From: Desulfobacteraceae bacterium
Lineage (GTDB): Bacteria; Desulfobacterota; Desulfobacteria; Desulfobacterales; Desulfosalsimonadaceae
DNA: 64,000 nucleotides
NCBI GenBank assembly: GCA_014237465.1
Contig: JABZFM010000012.1
Location: 34,361-98,360, forward strand
Direction: 5' to 3'
Each line of letters begins with the position of its first letter. The first letter of the stretch is position 1. Positions 1-7,913 of the stretch are shown one piece after another. The position numbers were made by a program, and so were the translations under genes. The notes beneath the pieces are model-generated. The model was not told where the DNA came from, made no database searches, and was given only the letters and a program-made list of their open reading frames with translations.

Positions 1-1
1 T

Positions 2-1255
2 CTGAATTATAAAATGGTGCGTAACGTTTTATCAAAAATTAAATCCCGGTCCGGAAAGGGCAAAAGCAGCTCGTCCCGAATCAAAGAGATAAAAAAAATA
101 CTAAAAAAGGGTAAACATAATTTAAACACGGATGCCATTAATGAACTGGCTGCAGAATATCAACTAGAAGCGGTATTGCCCATGTACTCCACCGAAGATG
201 CAAATCACGCGCTTACCTTTTTTAATGGGATACCTTATGAAAAGCCTGTTGCCGTGGGAAACAACTCCGTCTGCACCCTCTATGATGCCGGACATATCCT
301 GGGATCGGCCATCAGTATTGTTAAAACAAATAACAATGGTAAGCGCCATGCGGTGTGTTTTACCGGTGATATCGGCAGATTTGATAAGCCGATTTTAGAA
401 GATCCCACGCTGGATTTTGCGGAGGAAGACCGGAATATTGACCTGCTGATTATGGAAAGCACCTATGGCGGCCGCCTGCATGAGCCGGTTGTGGATTTGG
501 CGCCGCATCTGAAAAAAGTACTAAATGATACGGTCGAGCGGGGGGGAACCGTTTTGATCCCGGCATTTGCATTCGGCCGCACCCAGGAATTGTTATATTT
601 TATCCATGAATTATATAATAAAAATGAAGTCCCCCGAATACCGGTTTATGTGGATAGTCCGCTGGCAACAAGAATTACAAAGGTTTTTGGTGAACATCCG
701 GAAATGTATGATCAGGAAACCCATGAGGAGTTTTTACAAAACGGGGATAACCCGTTTATGTTTAACCAGTTGCATTTCACCTCATCCGTGGATGAATCCA
801 TGGCGCTGATGCGGGAGAAAAAGCCGCATATCGTTATTTCCGCATCCGGTATGTGTGAAGCCGGACGGATTCTCCACCATTTACGATATAAGATACATGA
901 CCCCAAAAACACCATTCTGGTTGTCGGATACATGGCCCAGCACACCCTCGGGCGCAGAATTCTGGAGCAGGGACAGCTTTACGAGGAATCCGGCCGGACG
1001 GGAAAACCGCCCAGGATGCGGTTGCTCGGCAAAGAATATCCCCTGGCGGCCCAGGTCGTAAAACTCGGCGGATTCAGTGCCCATGGGGATAAAAATGAGA
1101 TGCTGCGATTTATTGAAAAATCGAATTTAAATATAAAGAAAATCGCGCTGGTGCACGGGGATGAGGACCAGACCCTGGCATTTGCGGATACGCTGAAACG
1201 TAAAGGGCACGATGTACTGGTTCCAAAAGTAGGCGAGTCCCTGGAATTAGGATAG
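2..1255 (+). CDS. MBL-fold beta-CASP RNA-processing-type metallohydrolase, 5' end outside window
   Basis: The frame is open to the left edge, so this is the C-terminal part of a larger protein; the ATG at 14 is probably internal. Visible motifs of the metallo-beta-lactamase/beta-CASP family (RNA-specificity domain proteins, COG1236-like) are HILGSA, FTGDIGR (metal-binding Asp), the beta-CASP motif DSPLA, SGMCEAGRILHHL (motif B region) and FSAHGD (motif C His). The N-terminal HxHxDH metal motif, which normally lies about 90 residues further upstream, is missing only because the window starts here. Members are predicted RNA endo/exonucleases. It ends at a TAG 13 bp before the convergent SEC-C-like fragment. 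The family call is firm, the precise substrate unknown. Confidence 0.85.
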   Translation: MNYKMVRNVLSKIKSRSGKGKSSSSRIKEIKKILKKGKHNLNTDAINELAAEYQLEAVLPMYSTEDANHALTFFNGIPYEKPVAVGNNSVCTLYDAGHILGSAISIVKTNNNGKRHAVCFTGDIGRFDKPILEDPTLDFAEEDRNIDLLIMESTYGGRLHEPVVDLAPHLKKVLNDTVERGGTVLIPAFAFGRTQELLYFIHELYNKNEVPRIPVYVDSPLATRITKVFGEHPEMYDQETHEEFLQNGDNPFMFNQLHFTSSVDESMALMREKKPHIVISASGMCEAGRILHHLRYKIHDPKNTILVVGYMAQHTLGRRILEQGQLYEESGRTGKPPRMRLLGKEYPLAAQVVKLGGFSAHGDKNEMLRFIEKSNLNIKKIALVHGDEDQTLAFADTLKRKGHDVLVPKVGESLELG

Positions 1256-1267
1256 TAAATACCAATG

Positions 1268-1471
1268 TCATAACCCAAGGATTTGTTTGAGCCTGGCGAT
1301 GTCCGGTGAAAATTCATTCTGTCCCTGCCGACTATTCATCGTCTCAAAATGGAGAAACAGGCCTTCGAGTTTTTCCCTGCCGATGGGATCTTTGGCGGCT
1401 TCCTTCGGGGTCATGTCCCCAAGCGCGGGGACAGGGATATCGATCCATGAATCCCAGTGGCTTTTTGCCAT
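1268..1471 (-). pseudogene. Fragment of a SEC-C-associated protein C-terminus
   Basis: A 67-residue reading frame starting MAKSHWDSWID contains the signature PALGDMTPKEAAKDPIGREK, which I recognise from the C-terminal part of larger SEC-C/plasmid-type proteins (commonly 'PALGGKTPREA...GRE'). Only this tail is present. It follows directly on the end of the relE-like frame at 1473, as if a deletion joined the two. It could still be translated, but as a functional gene it looks incomplete. Confidence 0.5.
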
Positions 1472-1472
1472 T

Positions 1473-1736
1473 TCAGTTATTTTTGTCTCTTTTCCTGATT
1501 GCAATAACCAATACGCATATTTCTTTGTCAATCACCTCATAAACGAGACGATAGCCGGTTGCCCTTAATTTTATTTTATAGTGGTTTTCGAATCCGGAAA
1601 GCCGGCAGGCTTTATGATGCGGCTCTTCGAGACGTTCTTTTAATTTCTTCCTGAACTGTGATTGAATAAAACCGTCGAGTTTTTTCCACTCCTTAAGGGC
1701 TGTGGGAAGAAATTTAAGTTTGTACTTATAATTCAT
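1473..1736 (-). CDS. RelE/ParE-family toxin, probably slightly 3'-truncated
   Basis: The 87-aa product beginning MNYKYKLKFLPTALKEWKKL is a typical small basic RelE mRNA-interferase (ribosome-dependent) toxin, with the central R-L-x-G-x-x-x-x-Y-K-I-K-L pattern and Y-R-L-V-Y-E strand. Its start overlaps the end of the antitoxin remnant, the normal relBE arrangement. The end reads RKRDKNN and stops, whereas relatives usually continue for a few residues (KRDKxxVYxxA), so the last strand seems lost where the SEC-C fragment joins. With its antitoxin decayed, the module is probably inactive. Confidence 0.65.
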   Translation of the reverse strand: MNYKYKLKFLPTALKEWKKLDGFIQSQFRKKLKERLEEPHHKACRLSGFENHYKIKLRATGYRLVYEVIDKEICVLVIAIRKRDKNN

Positions 1737-1821
1737 CAATGTCCACTTCAACGGCGGAGATTTTTTCGTTTTGCCGGTCTTTTACAATTAGACTCAGTTG
1801 ATAGTCTTCCAGTTTTTCCAT
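1726..1821 (-). pseudogene. RelB/Phd-type antitoxin remnant (C-terminal 31 residues)
   Basis: The frame MEKLEDYQL...AVEVDIDEL matches the C-terminal tail of RelB/Phd-like antitoxins (typically 'YExLMEKLEDxxL...VxVxxDEL'), ends by overlapping the relE-like start, and lacks the about 50-residue DNA-binding N-terminus. The region upstream is instead the vapBC promoter: the -35 hexamer starts at the very base where the remnant starts. I read this as an older relBE module cut by arrival of vapBC, or by deletion. Confidence 0.6.
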
Positions 1822-1861
1822 TGACATGCAGCACCGTTTGATATATATCTTGGTGTATACC
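1821..1861 (+). promoter_or_regulatory. vapBC promoter and probable VapB operator
   Basis: TTGACA at 1821-1826 is followed after 17 bp by TATATC at 1844-1849, a good sigma-70 promoter. Just downstream lies TGGT-gtat-ACCA (1851-1862) containing the palindrome GTATAC (1855-1860), the kind of site VapB antitoxins bind for autoregulation. AGGAGG at 1871-1876 then serves vapB. Promoter and operator roles are inferred from sequence only. Confidence 0.6.
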
Positions 1862-1882
1862 ATAAACAACAGGAGGCGTGAC

Positions 1883-2110
1883 ATGCAGACTGCAAAGTTA
1901 TTTATTAATGGTCGAAGCCAGGCAGTAAGGTTGCCGAAAGAATTCAGGTTTTCGGGAAATGACGTTTTAATAAAAAAAATCGGTAAAATGGTTATTCTTT
2001 TGCCTAAAGATGATCCATGGTCATCCTTAATCAACAGCCTCGACCAGTTTACCGATGACTTTATGGATGATAGAAATCAGCCGGATCAAGATCCCAGGGA
2101 AAAATTCTAA
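1883..2110 (+). CDS. vapB: VapB-type antitoxin (AbrB/SpoVT fold)
   Basis: The 75-aa protein starts MQTAKLFINGRSQAVRLPKEF, the characteristic AbrB/MazE-like swapped-hairpin DNA-binding start of VapB. The C-terminus is acidic (DDFMDDRNQPDQD), as expected for a toxin-binding tail. ATG 1883 is chosen over the in-frame ATG at 1826 because AGGAGG lies 6 bp upstream and the family starts here. The stop TAA shares its last base with the vapC ATG (TAATG), so the two genes are translationally coupled. It neutralises VapC and probably represses the operon. Confidence 0.92.
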   Translation: MQTAKLFINGRSQAVRLPKEFRFSGNDVLIKKIGKMVILLPKDDPWSSLINSLDQFTDDFMDDRNQPDQDPREKF

Positions 2111-2511
2111 TGAAATTCATGCTCGATACGAACATATGTATTTATATCATCAAGCGAAAGCCATCAAATGTAATCGAGCGGTTTCGGCAGATGGAAATTT
2201 CACAAATCTGCATTTCATCGATTACACTGAGCGAGCTTTTATATGGTGCTTCAAAAAGCTCCCGGCCCGAACAGAATCAAATCGCATTGTCACAATTTGT
2301 TGCGCCACTGGAGATATTGGCCTACGACGATGACGCCGCCCGGTTTTATGGCAGCTTAAGAGCCCACCTGGAGAAGCAAGGGACACCTATAGGATCTCTC
2401 GATATGCTGATTGCCGCTCACACACTTTCAGTGGCTTGTACACTGGTTACCAATAATGAAAAAGAGTTTTACCGGGTACCAAATTTAAAGATTGATAATT
2501 GGATAAAGTGA
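2110..2511 (+). CDS. vapC: VapC PIN-domain ribonuclease toxin
   Basis: The 133-aa PIN-domain protein carries the acidic Mg2+-binding set: Asp6 (LDTN), Glu42 (SELLYG), Asp98 (GSLDMLIAAHT) and the N-N-E region at 115-117 (VTNNEKEF). VapC toxins are Mg2+-dependent endoribonucleases, often cutting initiator tRNA or 23S rRNA; the target here cannot be read from sequence. All catalytic residues are present, so vapBC looks intact, unlike the relBE remnant beside it. Confidence 0.93.
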   Translation: MKFMLDTNICIYIIKRKPSNVIERFRQMEISQICISSITLSELLYGASKSSRPEQNQIALSQFVAPLEILAYDDDAARFYGSLRAHLEKQGTPIGSLDMLIAAHTLSVACTLVTNNEKEFYRVPNLKIDNWIK

Positions 2512-2873
2512 AATTTTGTGTTTGACCCAGTTAATGGGGGAATTTGTAAAGGTCGTCGTGATCAAGAACGCGTAGCAGCTTTAAAGGAAGTGCCCAGTCG
2601 GGTAGCGCCGGTTGTCTGCCAGGCTGAAGGCTCAAAGGATATTCGGTACCTTTTATCAACACGGGCGGACCATGCTGTCGGATCATTTGTGATCCGTTCA
2701 ATATTCAGATCCGGGTGGAATGGATTTGCTTCCTGGAATTTTAAATATTTAGCAATTAATTTTTAATCGGACCCTATTTTCTATTTGATCGCATCGGCTG
2801 GATTCTTATAAAGAAAAAATCAATATAAATTCGGGATAAAGACGCAAAGAGGCTGTGGGAGGTACAAAGCGAA
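2512..2873. other. Intergenic stretch without a recognisable gene
   Basis: These 362 bp between vapC and the methyltransferase-like gene hold an 82-codon open frame (2518-2766) with no recognisable motif, no ribosome-binding site and unusual composition, which I do not call. Only the Shine-Dalgarno-like GGGAGG before 2874 is evident near the end. Confidence 0.5.
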
Positions 2874-3755
2874 ATGGATTTAACTCATAAAGAAATTCAG
2901 AAGATGGCTCATTGGTGGTCTTTATTCGATTTTCCCCTGCGGCCGGGAAAGGAAGATTTAAGAGCTTTTAAATCACTGCTTCCGGAAATACAAACCGGTC
3001 AGGGAATGGTTCTGGGCGCAACTCCGGAACTGGTTGATCTGCTGCTCGGTCAAAAAGGACTTAAGGTTAAGATTATGGACCATTTTGAGGCATCAGTGAA
3101 GGCCATGGAAATTCTGGGGCATTCAGACTGGTCCACTGTTGAAATCTCCTTTTCCGACTGGCTGACAAGAGCAGATAACCTGACCGCGGGCATAAATGTG
3201 ATTCTCGGGGACAATGCGTTTCTTTTCCTTAAATTCCCAAACGAGTGGCGAAAACTAATTGAAAATCTAAATAGTTACCTGGTTGAAGGGGGCAGGATAG
3301 TAGCGCGGGGTTTTTTCAAACCAGGTGTAACTTTCAATTTTCAGTCGTATTTCGATAAGAGCCTCAGCCGCATCCAGGCAATCAATCAAAAAAGTCCATC
3401 AGAAGCGGATATTCGAACATTCTCGAAAGAAATTTCGGCTCTCCGCCTATGTACAGCATTAGAGGCAGCAGGCCCGTATGGGCTTATCGACCGCAAAGAA
3501 AGAAACCAGCGGATTTGTTCAGTAAAAGAAAAACTTGCCCAATCCTTTGACCATCCCTCCTGCCGGGAGATCATTGAAGCAGTTCTCTTTCTGGAAACAA
3601 AGAAAGAAGGTGAATTGATCCCGACATCAATTCCTGACTGGTCGGAAGTAAAAATACTTTTTGAAACCTCAGGGTTTACGATAGCATCGGATATACCTTT
3701 GGAGAATGAAGATTTTCCCGGAGTTATCCGGTGTTACGCTGCCGTGAAGAACTGA
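2874..3755 (+). CDS. SAM-dependent methyltransferase-like protein
   Basis: The 293-aa protein has a class I methyltransferase outline: GMVLGATPELVDLLL around residue 44 resembles motif I (but with G-A-T rather than GxGxG), KIMDHFEASVKAM the acidic end of strand 2, and NVILGDNAFLFL a motif IV-like strand. The C-terminal third is helical and polar. A GGGAGG sequence precedes the start by about 10 bp. No substrate can be inferred. The neighbouring PaaK/CapK-like gene on the same strand suggests a small accessory metabolic cassette. Confidence 0.55.
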   Translation: MDLTHKEIQKMAHWWSLFDFPLRPGKEDLRAFKSLLPEIQTGQGMVLGATPELVDLLLGQKGLKVKIMDHFEASVKAMEILGHSDWSTVEISFSDWLTRADNLTAGINVILGDNAFLFLKFPNEWRKLIENLNSYLVEGGRIVARGFFKPGVTFNFQSYFDKSLSRIQAINQKSPSEADIRTFSKEISALRLCTALEAAGPYGLIDRKERNQRICSVKEKLAQSFDHPSCREIIEAVLFLETKKEGELIPTSIPDWSEVKILFETSGFTIASDIPLENEDFPGVIRCYAAVKN

Positions 3756-3912
3756 AGGATGATTCAACACCAGAGGACCCTGATGTTTGCGGTTTATCCT
3801 GCGTCAAACCTGCCCTGAAGGAAAAACAAATACATAAAGTACGATAAAATCAAAAAGATTAAGCAAAGAAAGCGTTGTCTGCCATTTATTTACACTCAGT
3901 AACATTTATCTT

Positions 3913-5223
3913 ATGGAGTTAAGTTCAACAGGACGTCTGGTGAAAAAAATCAAAATAAAATCTCTTTTTTCAGGAGCAAGAGTCGCATATCATTTATTAC
4001 AGTTGAGAAAGAACCAATGGAAATCGCCACAGGAGCTGCAGAAAATTCAATTAACAAAACTAAAAGCCATTGTGCATTATGCCTATGGTAATGTCCCCTA
4101 TTACTGCAAGCTGTTTGACTCTGTGAAATTTAAACCTGATGATCTCAAATCTCTCAGCGACATCCGGAAGATCCCCATAACAACAAAAAAAGATGTTCGT
4201 GCAAACTACCCGGAAATTGTTTCAAAGGGAACCGATAATTCAAAGCATAAAGTTTTCTATACGTCAGGCTCAACAGGTATCCCCTTAACTATTATCAGGG
4301 ATCAAAAGGCTCTGGATTATTCCCTGGCATTAAAAGCTTACGCATTTATGGCGTGCGGCGTTAAAGTAACGGATAAGTTCATTACTGTAGCGCAATCGGA
4401 AGAATCATTATTACCGAATAAATCAAGTTTTAATGCAGCCGCGGAAACGGAAACCATCATTGATTACTTAAGACAGGCCAAACCGGATGTGCTCTACACG
4501 TATGGAAATATACTAGCCGGTATTGCAGCCTGTGATGTATCTGGAATACACCCGCGATTAATCTTCAGTCAGGGCATAAAGTTAAGCCGGCATTTCAGGG
4601 ACCTTGTTAAGTCAGCCTTTGGTTTAGAAGTATTTGATACTTATGGTTCTATCGAATTCAGTCGCCTGGCGTTTGAGTGCAAGGCGCATTCAGGCTTACA
4701 CATGATAACGGATTGCGCAGTGATGGAATTTTTAAATGATGGAGAACCGGTCCCCCCTGGAGAACCAGGTCATATTGTAGTTACTTCATTGTATAATTCA
4801 TCAATGCCATTAATCAGGTATGCGCTCAACGACATCGGTGTCCTGAGTGAAGAAGTCTGTTCCTGTGGAAGATCCTGGCCGTTGATTAAAAGTATTGAAG
4901 GAAGATATGTAGATTTTTTTACCATGCCAAGCGGCAAAAAAATCAACCCCGGAATCTTATATTTCCCTATAAATAAAGAAACCAGAGAGAACATTTTCTG
5001 TATTTCACAATTTCAGATTGTCCAAATGCAAAAGGATAAGATTGTATTAAATATTGTTAAGGGAAGGGAGTTTAACCCGGAAATAATTACACGATTAAAA
5101 AAAGGTGTTGGAAAAAGCTTCACCGACATACGCGAAGATGTCTCAGTGGATGTGCGGATCGTAAGTGAAATCCAAAAAGAGAGAACAGGAAAAATCAGGA
5201 CAATGATATCTTTGGTAAAGTGA
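3913..5223 (+). CDS. PaaK/CapK-family adenylate-forming enzyme
   Basis: The 436-aa protein resembles phenylacetate-CoA ligase-like proteins and the CapK group found in polysaccharide loci. The ANL-superfamily phosphate-binding motif YTSGSTGIPL lies near residue 115, followed by DTYGSIEF (A5-like adenine pocket), LIRYALNDIG and a C-terminal R-T-G-K-I-R-T segment (A10-like Lys). The N-terminus LRKNQWKSPQELQKIQLTKLKAIVHYAY...VPYY is typical of the family. It probably activates a carboxylate as an acyl-adenylate; the acceptor is unknown. The start is uncertain because no clear ribosome-binding site precedes ATG 3913. Confidence 0.8.
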   Translation: MELSSTGRLVKKIKIKSLFSGARVAYHLLQLRKNQWKSPQELQKIQLTKLKAIVHYAYGNVPYYCKLFDSVKFKPDDLKSLSDIRKIPITTKKDVRANYPEIVSKGTDNSKHKVFYTSGSTGIPLTIIRDQKALDYSLALKAYAFMACGVKVTDKFITVAQSEESLLPNKSSFNAAAETETIIDYLRQAKPDVLYTYGNILAGIAACDVSGIHPRLIFSQGIKLSRHFRDLVKSAFGLEVFDTYGSIEFSRLAFECKAHSGLHMITDCAVMEFLNDGEPVPPGEPGHIVVTSLYNSSMPLIRYALNDIGVLSEEVCSCGRSWPLIKSIEGRYVDFFTMPSGKKINPGILYFPINKETRENIFCISQFQIVQMQKDKIVLNIVKGREFNPEIITRLKKGVGKSFTDIREDVSVDVRIVSEIQKERTGKIRTMISLVK

Positions 5224-5365
5224 TATTTCAGACAGCGAAATAAAGATAGAGGAAATATGCTGTGTAAATCGGAGTTTGTACAATTCGTCAACATTGGAAC
5301 ATTTTATCAACAGGCTCAATAGTGTCTTTGATTCATAAACGCTATGATGACTTGAGTGCATAGTG

Positions 5366-5803
5366 TCAATGTGGAGGATCGGGCAAATTTTCCCAAACGT
5401 TTAAAAATGATTTTGCGTTTAGAATTTTAATTCCTTTATAGGCTTCTATGTCGAGCAGATGATGATCACCGGAAACGATATAATCTGCTTCGCCTTCATA
5501 CGCACATGCCAAATATTTATTGTCTGATGGATCATCTGAAATCACATTAACTGCTTCTTTTCCCTCAACGATCCACGCAAACATCAAGACATCTTCAAAG
5601 TACGCGTCTATTTCCTGTGCGGTTTTACGATGATATTTTTGTAGTCTGGGGTAAAGTAAGATACGTTTTATTTCTCTTATAACAGAAGGCGACAGAATCA
5701 ACTCCAATTGGTTATGTTTGATCAAATCAAGAATTTTGCCGGGATTCGAATTCGGTTTGATCAAACCGCTGGCAAAAAGATTGGCATCAACAACGATCTT
5801 CAA
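5366..5803 (-). CDS. PIN-domain toxin (COG1569-type)
   Basis: The 145-aa protein starts MKIVVDANLFASGLIKPNSNP (PIN_3/COG1569 toxins typically read VLDTNVLVSALL). Acidic residues include Asp6, the Glu of SPSVIREIKRIL, and D-D-P-S-D-N-K-Y-L-A plus VSGDHHLL near the C-terminus, which fit a nuclease active site. It lies 13 bp downstream of a Phd/YefM-type antitoxin on the same strand, giving a canonical antitoxin-first operon. It probably acts as a ribonuclease; the target is unknown. Confidence 0.85.
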   Translation of the reverse strand: MKIVVDANLFASGLIKPNSNPGKILDLIKHNQLELILSPSVIREIKRILLYPRLQKYHRKTAQEIDAYFEDVLMFAWIVEGKEAVNVISDDPSDNKYLACAYEGEADYIVSGDHHLLDIEAYKGIKILNAKSFLNVWENLPDPPH

Positions 5804-5816
5804 AACAACTTATCCT

Positions 5817-6098
5817 TTAATCACGTTCAACCTGTTTAGCTGCCTGTGTTGCTTCCTCCAGAATATCATCAAGTTTTTCAATGTCTTCTCCGGCAAAAGA
5901 ATCGCTGATTTTCGACATATTGCTAAAAAAACGCTGTCTGGCCTTATCCATTTGCCTGAATTTCTTGATGGGAATAATCGCAACCATGGGCATCCCTTTG
6001 CGTTCTACAATATACTGGTCGTTCCCGAATGACACAGCATTCATTATAGTTCCAAACTTTTGTCGTGCCTTAAGAGCTGTAACTATTTTTAATGACAT
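5817..6098 (-). CDS. Phd/YefM-family antitoxin
   Basis: The 93-aa protein has the Phd/YefM N-terminal pattern: TALKARQKFGTIMNAV, then QYIVERKGMPMVAIIPIKKF (the 'xIxRxGxPxAVLVP' strand pair) and an acidic helical C-terminal tail (SFAGEDIEKLDDILEEA) for toxin binding. AAGGAGATAAAT just upstream on the minus strand gives a strong ribosome-binding site. A perfect 24-bp palindrome 16 bp upstream of the start codon is probably its operator. Paired with the PIN toxin at 5366-5803. Confidence 0.88.
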   Translation of the reverse strand: MSLKIVTALKARQKFGTIMNAVSFGNDQYIVERKGMPMVAIIPIKKFRQMDKARQRFFSNMSKISDSFAGEDIEKLDDILEEATQAAKQVERD

Positions 6099-6113
6099 AT
6101 TTATCTCCTTTTT

Positions 6114-6168
6114 AAACTATATCAATTGATATAGTTTTATATTTAAATAAAAATAAACACATTGTCAA
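6114..6168 (-). promoter_or_regulatory. Antitoxin operator (24-bp perfect palindrome) with -35 element
   Basis: Positions 6114-6137 are a perfect palindrome with half-site AAACTATATCAA. It lies 16 bp upstream of the antitoxin start and overlaps the expected transcription start. On the minus strand a perfect TTGACA lies at 6168-6163; the best -10 at 17 bp spacing is TAAATA (6145-6140), which is weak. Phd/YefM antitoxins bind such palindromes to repress their own operon, so an autoregulatory operator is the simplest reading. Confidence 0.65.
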
Positions 6169-6702
6169 GAAAATAGACAAAGGGCAATCGAATTCGGGGG
6201 ACGCCGACGCCCATGATGAAAAGTATAATCAAGATGATCGGGGTCGCCTCGATTAAAATGGCCTTCCACATGAAGCCGGCCAGACGTTTACAGATAGATA
6301 AAAATCTCTGCCGACTGCTGATGGCGCATGCCACTGAATCCGGGAGGCTTTTACGTTCCAAGCAAAGAAGATTTTAACAGGTTAAACTATCTGCGTTTAT
6401 CTGCGTGCGTCTGCGGCTAATTTATTGTTTGAAGTGGGCTTCGATGGGTGGCTTTGGGGAAAGCATGGTTATCTTCCAATATAACTCATTCATAATATTT
6501 TGAAATGATTGATAAGTTATTTTCTCATACAGTGGTGATGCATCACCATGAAAAGTTTTTTATGCAGAACAATAAACCCTGATCCCGGGGCAAAGTCTAT
6601 TGACAGCAGGGATATGATGCTGGACAATAGCCTCTGATTAAATCCGGGAATTTTAGATTTTGGATAACACACATCATTATATTAATAAAAAGGAGAGGCA
6701 CC
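6169..6702. other. Long intergenic region with a phased TCTGCG repeat
   Basis: No convincing gene is visible in these 534 bp between the toxin-antitoxin promoter and the monooxygenase gene. A 54-codon plus-strand frame (6213-6377) has no motif or ribosome-binding site. TCTGCG occurs three times with an exact 10-bp period (6390, 6400, 6410), a degenerate interspersed-repeat signature. The last 20 bp hold AAGGAGAGG for the next gene. Confidence 0.5.
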
Positions 6703-6993
6703 ATGGTGGTAGTGGCAAAATTAAAAGCAGTCAAAGGCAAGGAAAAAGAGATGGAAAAAGCGTTGCTGGACATAATTCCCAAGGTCAGGGAAGAAGAAGG
6801 GACACTGGTGTATACGCTACACCAGGACCAGAATGATCCATGTGTATTTTTGTTTTATGAAAAATACAAAGACGTGGATGCTTTAGTGGCGCACAGCTCA
6901 ACGCCTCATTTTAAGGCGCTGTTCGGCACAATTAAACCGCTGCTTGAAGCAAATCCCGAGATTGTCATGTATAATGAGCTGGCCGGCATTTAA
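6703..6993 (+). CDS. YgiN-like antibiotic biosynthesis monooxygenase (ABM) domain protein
   Basis: The 96-aa single-domain protein of the dimeric alpha+beta-barrel ABM family starts MVVVAKLKAVKGKEKEMEKALL and has the typical middle EEEGTLVYTLHQDQNDPCVFLFYEKYKDVDALVAH and HFKALFG segments. YgiN-type members act on quinols without a bound cofactor. AAAAGGAGAGGCACC precedes the ATG, an excellent ribosome-binding site. The following MBL hydrolase begins 29 bp downstream on the same strand and may be co-transcribed. The physiological substrate cannot be read from sequence. Confidence 0.85.
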   Translation: MVVVAKLKAVKGKEKEMEKALLDIIPKVREEEGTLVYTLHQDQNDPCVFLFYEKYKDVDALVAHSSTPHFKALFGTIKPLLEANPEIVMYNELAGI

Positions 6994-7022
6994 ACCCTTA
7001 GAGTCGAGCGGAACAGGAATAA

Positions 7023-7913
7023 ATGTTAGAATTAATTGATTTGGACATTAAGGAACTTGAATATAGCCGGTTTATTTCCTCCTGGTTTTATCAGGGGAAA
7101 GAAGGCTGTTTTCTGATTGATCCGGGACCTGCCTGCACGATAAATCATTTGTTTGCGGAGTTGGAAAAGCGGAATGTGACGCACCTGGACTGGATTTTGC
7201 TAACGCATATTCACATGGATCATGCCGGCGGGATCGGCCATCTGGTCGAACGGTTTCCCGATGCCCGGGTGATTTGTCATAAAAATGCAGTCAAGCATCT
7301 AAAGAATCCGGAACGGCTGTGGGAAGGTTCCTTGAAAATCCTGGGGGATGTGGCCCGGGTTTACGAAAGAATTAAACCAGTACCGTCGGCGAATATCATG
7401 ACAGTCGCGCAGGTTCCTTTTGACAACGGTACCCGGCTTAATGAGGGTATTCGGGTTATTCCGACCCCCGGCCATGCCGCTCATCATCAGTGTTTTGTCT
7501 GGAAAGACGTTTTATTTTGCGGTGAGCTTTTCGGTATTTTTCATCAACTGGACAATTCAATCTATCTGCGCCCGGCAACACCGCCGGTCTTTGTACTGGA
7601 TGATTTTTTACGGTCCATGGACGCCGTTGCCCCTTATATGGATCGCCGGGTATGCTTCTCTCATTACGGAACCTGCACTGATGGAGTGGAGGTCATGAAG
7701 GTTGCAAGGCAGCAACTTTTGCTGTGGGTGGATGTGATTGGCCGTCATATGGATGATCCTGATATGGATCAGGTCATAGATGATTTATCGGATAAGGATC
7801 CGGTCTTTGCCCGGAAAGCATTACTGGCAACGGAATTATACAAACGAGAGATGCATTTTTCAGTAAATTCAATTAAGGGGATCCTTCAGTATTTTTCGAA
7901 TGGTTTGACTTAA
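7023..7913 (+). CDS. MBL-fold metallohydrolase
   Basis: The 296-aa metallo-beta-lactamase-fold protein carries the metal motif LTHIHMDHAGG (HxHxDH), a second metal His in TPGHAAHHQC, the bridging Asp/Glu region VLFCGELFG, and a late His in CFSHYGTC. This order resembles glyoxalase II-like hydrolases, but the substrate is open. The 3' end overlaps by 45 bp the 3' end of the convergent histidine kinase gene, so both stop codons lie inside the other gene. Confidence 0.85.
   Translation: MLELIDLDIKELEYSRFISSWFYQGKEGCFLIDPGPACTINHLFAELEKRNVTHLDWILLTHIHMDHAGGIGHLVERFPDARVICHKNAVKHLKNPERLWEGSLKILGDVARVYERIKPVPSANIMTVAQVPFDNGTRLNEGIRVIPTPGHAAHHQCFVWKDVLFCGELFGIFHQLDNSIYLRPATPPVFVLDDFLRSMDAVAPYMDRRVCFSHYGTCTDGVEVMKVARQQLLLWVDVIGRHMDDPDMDQVIDDLSDKDPVFARKALLATELYKREMHFSVNSIKGILQYFSNGLT

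Noticed and set aside
1826..1882. 19-residue N-terminal extension of VapB from the upstream ATG
   Set aside because: It would start inside the predicted promoter, and the AGGAGG site and family alignment support ATG 1883.
2518..2766. 82-codon open frame downstream of vapC
   Set aside because: No ribosome-binding site, no recognisable motif, and residue composition unlike a folded protein.
6213..6377. 54-codon plus-strand frame in the intergenic region
   Set aside because: No ribosome-binding site and no family resemblance; basic random-looking composition.
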